Origin: Cornus controversa | Taxonomy: Eukaryota > Streptophyta > Magnoliopsida > Cornales > Cornaceae | Assembly (NCBI GenBank): GCA_026545225.1 | Contig: CM048845.1 | Span: 117,059,033-117,123,032 of the forward strand | DNA: 64,000 nt | Reading direction: 5' to 3' | Part shown: positions 11,651 to 22,449 of the stretch, one piece after another | Position numbering within the stretch: the first letter of the stretch is position 1 | How the letters are laid out: each line of letters opens with the position of its first letter | Made by a program: the position numbers and the translations under genes | Notes under the pieces: generated by a model | The model's input: only the letters and a program-made list of their open reading frames with translations | What the model was told of the DNA's origin: nothing | Database searches by the model: none

Positions 11651-13011
11651 AAAAAGCTTGAACTATGTTGTAATTCTTTCGTTTGATTTGAGAGCTACAG
11701 ATCACAAACAAGAAGTTGATTTTTGGGTCAACAATTATGTAATAATATCAATGAGCATATAAGCAATTTTTTGGATGGCGATTTGGGTAAGACAATTTGA
11801 TTTTGCCAATTATTGATTAATTCCATTGTAATAATTTAATGAGTTTTGTGCTATGGTGATTGTAGGGCTCTGATGAGGGGTGGCCAAGAGGTGGACATAT
11901 TCTTGTTGCAAGAATTCTTGAACATGAATGAGAGGGCAATTTTCCTGCAGCTTAAGATTACAAACTGTTTCTGCATAACCAAAATTTATGCTGAATGATC
12001 ATCAGTATTGGAACACGGGAATAGGTGGGTGTGGTCTTTTCCAAGACCTTGTGCACTTATTCAAAGCCGGGCCATGTTCGTCATTTTGTTGGCTCCAGAG
12101 AATAGCTTTTTGATATTCAAGTAATTCTATTCACAGGTAGAGTGTGGGACGGGTATCTTTTGTCTAACTTTCTAGCAAAAGAATGTTGGTTTTCAAGAGG
12201 GCAAGCTCTGGTCTCTTAATTTTGTCATTACGCGTGATGTGTAATGATTGATGTGAGCTTTCTGGATATTTTAAATCATGCAGTTACCATGGCATATCGT
12301 GCAGAAGGTCTGAACAGAGCTTAGAATGTAAGAGTGGTCCTTTAAGTGGAGTCTTCGCTGTCACTCTTATTGCAATGTCTCGTTATGAAATCCTGGCCCA
12401 AGTTTATTCCACGCGAAATCTGACTCATGGTGATGCAGCATTTTCAAGTTTTGTTGGTTGTTAAAGAAAGAATTAGCGACTTCATTTGTTTATTGGAAGG
12501 TAAGATTAATTTATACATCTTCTTATACAAGATGGTGATCTTGCTGCCTGCTGGATTGTGGATCAAATGGGAAGGAATGGTTTTCTCATTATCCTTTTCA
12601 TGTAAGCTTCCATGTCTGGAACATAATGGCAAAATGTAATCAACTTATTTTACTTAAAATATTAAAGGTTAATTGACCAAAGGTATATGATATCTAGCAA
12701 CTCGAGGCTTTCAGTATTTTGACATCCCATATGAATCATTTCCTTTTGACAAAGTTAGCATTTGAAAATCATGCAATTTCTTTCTGGTAACATTTACAAA
12801 AGCATACTTATCTTCATTATATGTTGTTAAATCATTACCGTTGTTGTAACATTTTATGATCTTTGTTCCTTTGTATATGAAGTTTTTGCTTTTACTATCA
12901 ATTAAGATGGTTCATATTTATTTGTTCTTGATTATAAATTTTTGATTTCAAACGATATGGTGAAATGAAAGGGGCCTTCCAACAGCCGTATCAAACTGAA
13001 GCGTGAAACTC
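11651..13011. other. Downstream of the PPR gene, no gene seen
   Basis: Probably the 3' untranslated region and intergenic sequence. Short ORFs around 12427-12639 on either strand have no recognisable content. Confidence 0.4.
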
Positions 13012-13027
13012 AACCACTAAAAAGTTT

Positions 13028-13139
13028 TTTTTTTTCCTAGTTGGAGGACTCACACACTTTTTGCCCACAATGGGCTCGAACCCCTCCCCTCCTCTTTGAG
13101 GATGGGGAGGTTATACCATTGGGCTACAATCTCTTTGGT
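13028..13139 (-). mobile_element. tRNA-derived SINE with 16-bp TSD
   Basis: Read on the minus strand it has an A-box-like TAGCCCAATGGTATAACC, a B-box GGTTCGAGCCC, a TGTGTGAGT segment and a 3' A-run. The perfect 16-base direct repeat AACCACTAAAAAGTTT flanks it (13012-13027 and 13140-13155). It resembles the plant Au-type SINE layout and is related to the copy at 33326-33444. Confidence 0.85.
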
Positions 13140-13155
13140 AACCACTAAAAAGTTT

Positions 13156-14318
13156 ACCATAAAAAGAACCATGTTGGAAGTGGTTAGTCTGGACTGTTCC
13201 TTAACTCTCAACTAAATGGTTCCTTCTCAGCTCCACCTTTATATTGTAAGCCTTGGATTTTGGAGTTCCTAACTTGCAGCTAGACCGCTTATAAGGTGAG
13301 ATATACTAGATTTGGCAGTGGTCATCATTGTGGAGGTGTTGAAGCTCATGGCTGAGATTAGGGGCTACATTTGAGTATGAGATTGAAATGGAAAAACTAC
13401 TTTCTTATGGCTTGACAGTTGGCATATGGGGGACTTTATTGGAAAAGTATGGTGGCAGAATAATCTGAATGCCAAGGTGGCTGCAATTATTAGCAAATGG
13501 CAGTAGCAGTGGCAGTGGCAGTGGCAGTGGCCTGATTCTTCAAGTTGGGAAATCAGGGAGTTATGCCAGAACAGGGCCTATAATACCATACTAGACTAGC
13601 GAGGGGTAGTGTTTGTGGGCTTTAACTGCTAGGGGGCACTACTCACTAGTCATCAAAGTCAGCACGGGAAGAGCTAAGACTAAGAGATCGGTTACCAGTT
13701 AAAGATGGCACCAAATTACTCATTAACACTGAAAATACCAAACTTTGATCAAATTTAGGCAATGGCGTACAGTAGTGACTATACTTAGTGTTGTGGTATA
13801 CCGAGGAGTCCAATGTACATCTATGTTCTGTACAGTAGTGACTATACTTGTGCTGTGGTATACAGAGGAGTCCAATGTACATCTATGTTCTGATTGTCAC
13901 TTTGTTGAAGCTATTTCGTCAAAAGCTGTCGTCTCCTGCAAGCTCTTCCTTCTCCTCAATCTGTGGTTTAGAGGGTTTTCTTTCCTTCTTTTCCTTTTTT
14001 CTTCTAAGGACTCTGTTGTCAAATATCTTGAGCTTTCAGGTTCTGTCCTGAATTAGAGGTCCTTCTGATTTTGTTTTTGGTTTTTGATTTGTGTTGGGGG
14101 CATGCTTCCCTTCCCAAGTTGTTAGAGGGGAATGAATGCAGCAGAGACAACTGGAGCAAATAAAAGTTGAGAAATTTCAGTGTACATTTCTATCCATAAA
14201 ATTTCATCTGTAAATTGATCTTGTAGACACACTGGGGTTCTGCATACAGTACAACAAAGAAATTGGAAGTCCTTTGAACTTGTGTATAGTTGATTAATAG
14301 ATATGTTTACAAAGTTCA
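13156..14318. other. Intergenic between SINE and lipid phosphatase 3' end
   Basis: Holds a GGCAGT hexanucleotide run (about 13498-13531) and a 63-bp tandem duplication (13767-13892). Part of 14150-14318 is likely the 3' untranslated region of the minus-strand phosphatase. No gene recognised. Confidence 0.4.
13767..13892. repeat. Two tandem copies of a 63-bp unit
   Basis: Units start GTACAGTAGTGACTATACTT at 13767 and 13830 and end TGTACATCTATGTTCT; they differ at only a few positions, so the duplication is recent. Confidence 0.85.
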
Positions 14319-17300
14319 TCATTCATCAATAACCCAAAACCGAATCATGTACAAAATAAAGCACAGGCAAAATCCAAAGGCCCCCAGAATAATGACAAGT
14401 CGAACCCAGAAATGGGAGATAAACACTTTCAGCACAATTTCATCCCACAACCAGAACCACAAAATGGAGAAAATGGATCCCAGTGTTGCTCCCACTACTA
14501 CTTGGCTGATTGTGTGAAGTTGTTGTGAAACCCGTAGCCATGACTGCAAAAAAAAACACAGATAATCAACCTTACCATTTCCTGCTTTCCTCTCTTAATG
14601 TTTTTACATCCATAAGCAGTTTAAGACATTTTACTTTCTCGAATAGTTGAGTTGAGTCTGGGTCTAAACAAACTGTCAATGTAACAGGCAAGGTTACACA
14701 GCACAAATTTCCTAGTAGCTCATCTTTCATGGTGGACCTCAATTACTTGAAATCATTGACTCACTGGTTAGCAAATTTTACAAACATAGACTTCTAGTAT
14801 TACCTTAAGCGTACAGTTATCAGAAACGTGTCCAGATCCTCTGCAGTAACAGCACCGTGCTGTACTGTACCGCAGTGAACGGTTGTGATCACTCACACTT
14901 GTGTGCGACCAGCACGGTGCTGTGTACCGCAGAAGCTCCTTGCCCTCAGAAACATGTGTCAGAGAAATAAATGTATCTACTTCCCAGTAACTGAAAAAAT
15001 CTCAGTAGGCATCTTTGAGCTTCACTAGATGGACATATTTTACAGTTTTTAAAGCTTATATATATTTTTTATTCCACAAAAGGATCAACTCAATAATAAA
15101 GACAAAAGAGATAGTTTGCAAAACTAGATATTGTGTCACTCATCAGTCATCATTCAACAAGTAATATTAGTTCTTTCTATAACATATAAATATTGAGATA
15201 TCATGTGAAAATATTTAGTCTGTTTCTTTCTGTCATTTTTTTTTTTAAGATAAATGATATTTAATCTGTTTCAACTTTTGAGTACTTGACTCTTTTTCAA
15301 GTAAGTTTGTAACAAGTTCTGCAACATGCCAAATCAAGCAGCTGACAGTTCTAGGATGGATTTCATAATCCCAATCAACAGCTTTACCCTCATCATCATG
15401 GACTTTAGGAATTCTTCAAAGCTTAGTTTACAGTTTTTTTTTCCCTTTTTGAGTAACATGCAAGTTACTTATAGATGCAATAGAACTAGGTTGATTAAGC
15501 TAATGAATGGGTTACATCAAACTTTTGTTTTCATATTACTCGGATTAATTTGTCATGTTGGCTGAACAACCAAATAACTTTATTTCTAGGATAACTTGAT
15601 TTGCTTGCATGAACATTTCGTAATATAATAGCGTAGAAGTGGATCTAAAATTTTCATCGTGAAGTGTCTTTATGATTCCAGGAAGTCTGATAACAATTAA
15701 AAATTTTCAAGAATAAAATTGCTAAAAGAGTATAGTTAAGCTACAAGCATGTGTGTGCGCGCACACGCGTATACTATTCTGAATTCAATTACATAAAGAA
15801 GTCCATATCGTGATACTTACAAAATATGAACCAAGTGCCAAGACAAGCCCACTAAGAGTTACTGTAAATCCATTCACCCCAAGCCAATCAATCACTGCAA
15901 CAGCAAGCACAGGAACAGACAGTAGAAACCATGTATTAGTTACTAATAATAAGAACAGCTCCAAAAGCAAACAGTGGAACAATGGCCTACACTAAGATCA
16001 GCTAACCAAACTCTATCTCTCTCTGTGTGTGCACGCGTGCGCGCAAAACAAACCAATGAAAAGATTAAAAAAATGTAATGACATATAAGTTAAGAGTGTT
16101 AGAGAATACATTCATTTCATTTCATTTCACAAACCACTTAAAAGGAACAATCTTAGAGAATTCTCCACACTAAATACTAATAAGTCACAGCAAAAACAAA
16201 AACAAAGTCTCACAACAGAAAATGAAGGACTAGCCATGTTATAATTCATGAGGGTATGACTCATTTCTTTTTATTGGTAAGTTTTTTACTCATTTTAAAT
16301 TCTATGCTAATCATGGTTGCATAAGTTGAAAGAGTCACCATTTTCATTTATTCATTAAAAAATTATTTGGCTAATACCAAATATCAGAGTGTTGGGGAAC
16401 CTGATGCTGCCAATGATGTAATTTAAATAAATTATCTGCACAAGTGGTTTCTACTAATGCTATACTTCCTCTAGATTCTTGCATTTGATAAATAATGGAT
16501 TATAAGGAAAACTTCTTCACATCTTAGATGTAAAAGATAATTTGCAATTGATGGAGTAACTGTGCCCTCCACCCCCTCAAAAAAGAAAAACAATGTAGAA
16601 AAATAGTAAATTTTATCAGATACCAATGGCGTCAACTGTCACGTGCTACATTAGTTCTCTTAAGAGTCCTGTCTGGATTGTAATGATTAAAATGAAATGA
16701 CTGAATGACATTGCTCTTGAATATTATAAACTTAACATTAATGGAGCATGATTGTAGACAAAGAATTATAGGCAAATGATAAATCAAACTTTAAATATTA
16801 TAAACTTACATTAATAGAACATGATGGTTCGACAAAGAAGTATATGTAAATTATAAATCAAGCTTTAGATTTCTCAAGGTAAAAGGGTGGTGGAAGAAAG
16901 TTACTTGATTTAATAACAAAAATGTTGGTAAAGAAGATGGATTGTGCATGTGAAGATGGCATTCCAGGGTCTGATCTCGAGGTAGGAAAAGGCCGCTCTT
17001 GGTTTAATATATGCTTAAGTGTAACTGATAGGCCAGCATTTAATACAGAGCCCATAGCAGCCCATAAAGCTTCAGCATCATGCCTCCAGAGGAAGACTAC
17101 ACCAAAAAGTGCAGCTACAAACCACTTGCTCTGTAATCAACAGTAGCCACTGAAATCATGAGATGAGAACAGATATTTCAACCCAATCTGAAATAAACTA
17201 CTGCATGAATATTTCTAAAGGTGGCAAGTTCAAACTATTTGAAAAAATTGGCGTCCAAAATATGATCAAATTAACAAGCACAAATTAACTAACTTAAAAA

Positions 17301-19388
17301 TTAGGTTAAGATATATTGGATAATAAAGTGGCCAGGATGCCAATGTATACATAAGACTACAGATCTGATTATTTAAAAACCTTGAGTTAAACACTTTTGG
17401 GGAAATTAAACATATGCCATGAGATATGGATTAAATACTGAATTTAATTTCAATATGTAAGTATCATGAGCATCACTTAAATTAGAAATTTTTCAAAGAA
17501 CATACAAATAAATGAGAAATAACTAGCCTGGTTTGAGTTGAAAGAATAACAAGAAGTACCAGGACTAAAACGGCAAACCAGGTTTAGTTATACTCTCAAT
17601 ACACCTTCAATCATCCCCCAACCAACAAACCTTAATGAAAAGGAAAATATTAAGGGACAATATCAGATTATGTAATGTCATTCATTACTATAGGAACAAC
17701 TGCCTTTGAAACTAGGTTCTTAAAAGTTTCATCTCATATTAATGTTGATATGGTAAACATCTGAGCATCCAAACTGGCATGAAAACCAAGGGTAAGAGCG
17801 CTTTGGGAGAGCTCGGGTCTAGGGACAAAGGAAGAGCATAATGCCAACTTTTGTATCTGGGAACCAGCCAAACCAGAATCCTGGGCAGTAATAAATCAAA
17901 AAGTGCAGGTCAAAATCTTTACAAAAACATGAAATTTGTATGCCCAATTACAGAACTAGCCCAGATGAAATATACACAAATTCTTCAAGGAACCACTTTA
18001 AACCTACAGAGACTCGTAAGATGAGACAGCAATTTGGGGTAAAGGGAATAGTCTAAATTTGTAGACCTTATGACTAAAAATGAAGACCTAAGTCATGTGC
18101 AGCCAAGGTTGAATCCAGCTATTCGAGATGACTCACTAAATTGATGGCAAATCTTCCATTAATATTCATTTGGTTTTCTCTAGACTAACACTTCTCTGTT
18201 TTCTAATTCAAAACATTTGAAACAAATCAATCAGAAGCTATCAATACTAGGGCTGCAACTCGGGCGGGTTGGGCGGGTTAGAGGTACAACTCGGGCTCAA
18301 CCCTACATATAAAATGTTCAACCCTAACTCAACCCTAACCCTACTTTCAACCCTAACTACGCAACCCTAGCTCAAACCATCCTTAAATTTTTAAACTCGG
18401 GTTTGTAACTCGGGTTGAGATTTCGGGTTAGAAAGTCGGGTTAATTCGGGTTACTTATATCACCAATCTCCATATTGAACATTTAAAGTGATCTTTAATA
18501 AGTTTCACATTAGATTACTCCGAAACACAAAAAAATAAGATCTTAATGCAAATTTCTAAAAAATTACAAACAAATTTTAAGAAATTAATTATCAAAAATG
18601 TTAACATACAGTAAATCAAGATTTAAATAAAGGAAGTTGAAAAGAAAAAGGTTATCACAATTTGAATATTATATGTAATATATTTAAAATAAAAAAAATA
18701 TATAAAAATAATATTACAATTCGGGTTCGGGTTGGGCTCGGGTTGTTGGCACCTCAACCCTAACTCAACCCTAATTAAGTTCGGGTTGAAGTTTTTCAAC
18801 CCAAGCTCAACCCTAATTGTAAAAATAGTTGCCCAAGCTCGTAAAAAATCGGGTTGGGCTCGGGTTGAATTCGGGTTGCCCAACCCAAGTTGCACCCCTA
18901 ATCAATACTGCACCAGAACAAATCATTTAATTCTCTCAACTCATATCTTCAGTTCCTCGTCAGACCATAATACATCATTATATCTATATATGTGTGTGTA
19001 TATATTCAAACGTATTCTTATGTATTCAAGAAAAAGATGAAACTATACGAACCAGACTATTGAGAGCCGATTCGAGTCCACCAGCCATAAAATTGGGGCG
19101 AAAATCCGAGGACCCATCAATGAAAGCTTCTTGTTCGAATGCTTTAACAACTTCGTCACCATTACTACTCTTGAAGGCACAAGTTTTGGTCGACTCAGTC
19201 ATTGCGTTTGGACGCCAAGTTCTGCTATCCCATGAAATGGGTTTCTGGGAAAGAGATTGGCCACACAAAACCAATTTGGAAATGGGAAATTTAGTAAAAG
19301 AGACACTTTCCAGAGATTTAAGTTTGGGAAATGATGAGATTGTGGTGGTGGGTTTGGATACAATGGCCGTCGCTGTTAACATTTTCAT
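14319..19388 (-). CDS. LPPE: Lipid phosphate phosphatase epsilon, chloroplastic (PAP2 family), four exons
   Basis: Plastid envelope phosphatidate phosphatase that yields diacylglycerol for galactolipid synthesis. Exons on the minus strand: 19053-19388, 16905-17130, 15821-15894, 14319-14543; they join in phase to 286 residues. Residues 1 to about 90 are Ser/Thr/Lys-rich and fit a transit peptide. Exon 2 has the phosphatase signature KHILNQERP (about 151-159) and PSSH (about 170-173). Exon 4 has RVSQQLH with the conserved His near 222; the Asp normally four residues after this His is Gln here. Several hydrophobic helices follow (VTLSGLVLALGSYF, VVVGATLGSIFSILWFW, LVIILGAFGFCLCFILYMI). The C-terminus is RFWVIDE. 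Intron 1 (17131-19052) carries a hAT MITE and intron 3 (14544-15820) a tiny inverted-repeat element. Epsilon assignment rests on remembered family similarity. Confidence 0.92.
14841..14932. repeat. About 92-bp mini inverted-repeat element in LPPE intron 3
   Basis: Left end CTGCAGTAACAGCACCGTGC and right end complement CTGCGGTACACAGCACCGTG pair over some 20 bases. Each end itself contains a near-palindrome CAGCACCGTGCTG. The centre has ACTCACACTTGTGTG. No clear target duplication. Confidence 0.55.
18248..18900. mobile_element. hAT-type MITE in LPPE intron 1
   Basis: Ends TAGGGCTGCAACTCGGG and complement TAGGGGTGCAACTTGGG. Perfect 8-bp target duplication ATCAATAC (18240-18247 and 18901-18908). 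The interior consists of GGGTTGGGCTCGGGTT and CAACCCTAACTCAACCCTAA phrases near both ends and an AT-rich middle. No transposase. A decayed relative lies at 42883-43483. Confidence 0.9.
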
Positions 19389-19897
19389 TTAGTTCAATCC
19401 CAGACGTAGAAGGTAATGAAATTGTATTGCACTCAACATAGACATATGGCGATACAGTGAGGGAAAGTCAACCAGAGAATATGTGACACTTGACACTGCA
19501 GTGAAATAAAACAAAAAATGGGGAGTCATAAATCATATACTGTACTACTAATTTAAAATTTTTATTCACTATGATTGGATGATGAGAAATCTCCAAAAAG
19601 GGTATCAAAAACTTGAATCATATACTAGTGATTGGATGGGAAAGATCCAGAAAGGGAATCAGAAAATTAAAATCATATATTAATTTAAAATTTTTATTGG
19701 CTATGATTGGATGAGAAAAAATCAAAATGAGAATTAAAAACTAATGATACGCTACAATAAAATGGAATAAGTATTTTATTAAAAGTGAGAATGGAATGAA
19801 ATTGTCGTTCTCATTCTATTATTTGTTTTCAAGTATAAAATGATGCAGGAATGAAATGATTATTATATTATTTTTGATAACTAGATATTATTTTTGA
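19389..19897. other. Upstream region of LPPE
   Basis: Immediate upstream sequence of the minus-strand phosphatase gene; its promoter should be here, but no clear element was picked out. From about 19540 a repetitive stretch rich in ATGATTGGATGA and GGAATGAAATGA phrases begins; it is the site into which the 19898-21234 element inserted. Confidence 0.4.
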
Positions 19898-21234
19898 GGA
19901 AAAATTACACTGACCTCTTCTGTAAATAGGCAAAATAACAGGGACCTCCCCTGTGTTTTCAAAAATAACACTGACCTCCCCTGTCAGTCTACTTTTTGTA
20001 ATACTGACCTCCCTTGTCAACTTTACAGGTACAAAAATTACTGATGTCATGATATTTTTGACCTGAAAATTTTCAAAATGCCCCTAAAACTTATGAAATA
20101 ACTAAAATACCCTCCTTTGACATTATTTGTGGACATTTTTGCCCTCACTATTCATCATCTCCTTCCCCCAAATTAAATCCACTGTTTTCCTGGCACTTGA
20201 TATCTATCCATCTGATTTTGCTCATTTATATATGCTTCAGTGCATTAAAATCAACCAAGTAAACAATCAATTTTCAAAAAAATTCACGTTCTTACATAAT
20301 GCATATAGATATATATACACACACATATACGTATACACCATCTCTTATAACACACGCACATATACACACAAATCAGCTCCTCTCTGTCTTTCCAATTGTT
20401 GTTTCTTAATATAACAGAAACAATAAAATGAAACAAGAAATCAAATCCAATGTAATACATTTCACTGATACGAGATTATTGATATCAATTCCAACATGAT
20501 TGCTATTCAAATCACCGTACTTATCATCCCTCAATGTATCAAATTCAACAGTAATAACCCTAATTTTTCTCTTAACCAACAGCCCAAATGAGCCACCATC
20601 AAATACATTCAAAGGAAACCCAATTGGAAACATAACAAAAGCTAAACCATCACCATTTTCTGGTGACATAAAAAACGAGAAATAAGTCGAAAAAGAAACC
20701 ATTTTCTTTGGGCTTCCTTCCCCCAGCTTGATGGATTTTTTTGTAAATGAGTCGTCCAGCACTTGAACTTGACGACCCAGCGAGTTGTATAGACGAACCA
20801 CCATTAACGACCTTGGCATCACCATATAGAGCGAGATGGGACTCAAATTTCGAATCTTTATCGAAATTCTTGAAAGAAAATGACGAATTTGGGTATGCAG
20901 TTAGGGTTTTGAAGTACAGAAAGAGTAAAGAAAAGCTACTTGGAAGGGGAAAAAGCGGTCATAGTTGATGTGATTTTGAGCTGAGATTCTGGGACTTTAT
21001 ATATGTATGTATGTGCATATATGATACATGGGTTAAAGTGAAAGGGTAAATAGATCTTTTTACATTACTAGATTTGTTCAAATAAAATATAATAAAAAGT
21101 ACATGAGTATAATTGTCTTTTCACTAATTTAGTCAACCGATAACACTGACAGGGGAGGTTAGTGTCATTTTTGAAACTACATGGGGAAAACTGTTATTTC
21201 GTCTATTTACAAGGGAGGTCAGTATAATTTTTTA
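19898..21234. mobile_element. Pack-MULE-like element carrying a lectin gene fragment
   Basis: The outer about 100 bases on each side are inverted copies: AAAATTACACTGACCTC at the left, complement AAAATTATACTGACCTCCC at the right, continuing through AACAGGGACCTCCCC and ACACTGACCTCCCCTGTCAG blocks. A 9-base direct repeat with one mismatch flanks it (TATTTTTGA at 19889-19897, TATTTTTAA at 21235-21243), the Mutator size. No transposase; instead the interior holds part of a plant L-type lectin gene on the minus strand. Confidence 0.8.
20460..20945 (-). pseudogene. Captured L-type (legume) lectin-domain fragment, frameshifted
   Basis: On the minus strand a hydrophobic leader-like stretch (near 20945-20900) is followed by a lectin N-terminal strand block in one frame (ESHLALYGDAKVVNGGSS, then AGRLIYKK). 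It continues one frame over as KLGEGSPKKMVSFSTYFSF, ENGDGLAFVMFP, FDGGSFGLL, VEFDTLRDDKYGD and HVGIDINNLVSVK. The shift falls in the homopolymer at about 20735-20742. Similarity stops near 20460, so only the first part of the domain is present and no kinase or C-terminal half follows. VEFDT and the GLAFV strand are family hallmarks. No in-frame ATG was found for the leader. The parent could be an L-type lectin or a lectin receptor kinase. Confidence 0.8.
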
Positions 21235-21430
21235 TATTTTTAATGTTTATTGGGAATGAAATGATCATTTCATAAATTGAGTAGTGAAATGAATTTTCAT
21301 TATTTTTCATTCCAAAGGAATAACGCGGAATGACGATTCTTACTTTAGTTTTTTTTACCAAATAAAGGAATGGATCCAAAAAGGTAATATTGACATTACA
21401 TTCCACTGTTGAGTACCAAATGCAATATAA

Positions 21431-21770
21431 GATAATCTTCAACCGATGCTTCAAATTTCATATCTCAAATTTATTTAAAGTATAATGTGACAAATTGACA
21501 TATAATATTTTGGTATACTCACCCTATATGTCAAATTTATTAATTTATTGCAATTATAAAATACATTTTTAAATCATAATAGCAACCCATAGATTAAAAT
21601 AATAAAAAATTTCATTTGGCATACCATTTTTTGATATGCCAAATTTGACATATTTAATAGTATGCTAAATGCGAAGTAGTTATTTGAAGTATCGATTTGA
21701 GAAGTTTTTGATGTCAAAAGTAATTGTTGCAAATGTCACTTATAATTTGTTATATTGATTGGAGATGCTC
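21431..21770. mobile_element. Possible PIF/Harbinger-type MITE
   Basis: The right end, complemented, reads GAGCATCTCCAATCAATATA; the left end GATAATCTTCAACCGATGCT is an imperfect match. TAA flanks both ends (21428-21430, 21771-21773), the 3-base target of this superfamily. Noncoding. Confidence 0.45.
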
Positions 21771-22015
21771 TAAAAAAAACTTGAGATGCTTCTTTGCCGT
21801 CATTTTGTGAATCTCAGTTTAAAATAATTAATAATTTGTTGTAATTATTTGTTGTAATTATTTGTTAATTCCTGTCTTTCACAATTTGGAAATGTCCTTT
21901 GGACTATCCAGTGACATTTCCCATATTTTTTTTTTTTTGGTGATAAGTAGTGACATTCCCCCCGAATTAATTTGAATAAGTCCATTGGGAGCTCAATTTT
22001 ATAATTTTTTCAGTC

Positions 22016-22440
22016 TTTCTTCAAATTAATATATTTTGAACACAAAAAATAATGCATGCATTTCTCATTATTCCACTATAAAATATGAAATTGAAATAGT
22101 CCTAAATGAGACCACACGAGTTGGTCAAAAATATTTGTCTAATCGATTAAATCTGATATAAAAGTACATTTTGATGTGAAATTTTGATTACTTGATGTTT
22201 ATTTGATCTCTACTGGACATTAAGACGTGTGTATTGTTATTTGTGGAATACTTGCATGAAACCGGCGTCATTATAGTTTTTTTCAATTATATTAATTTTA
22301 AAAAAATAAATAAATTGTCTAACATTTTTATACTTTTAAGACTAGATTCACTTGTACTATTTAAAAAGAGAAAATTAGATTTTGGTGACCAAAGTTAAAA
22401 AAAATTGTTTGAATCAATTTTAAAGTCAATAAAAGGTAAA
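22016..22440 (+). repeat. Interspersed repeat, member of an inverted pair with 41450-41931
   Basis: About 400 bases (ATGCATGCATTTCTCATTATT, GACCACACGAGTTGGTC, ATCTCTACTGGACATTAAG phrases) recur as the reverse complement near 41450-41931 with scattered differences. One edge carries AAAATTAGATTTTGGTGACC, a phrase also met near 22860, 46312, 58285 and 63725, suggesting a widespread MITE family. Confidence 0.7.
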
Positions 22441-22449
22441 TAATGACTA

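Noticed and set aside
13028-13139. tRNA gene (clear B box GGTTCGAGCCC); same question for 33326-33444
   Set aside because: No cloverleaf, A-tail and long target duplications present; these are SINEs, not tRNA genes.
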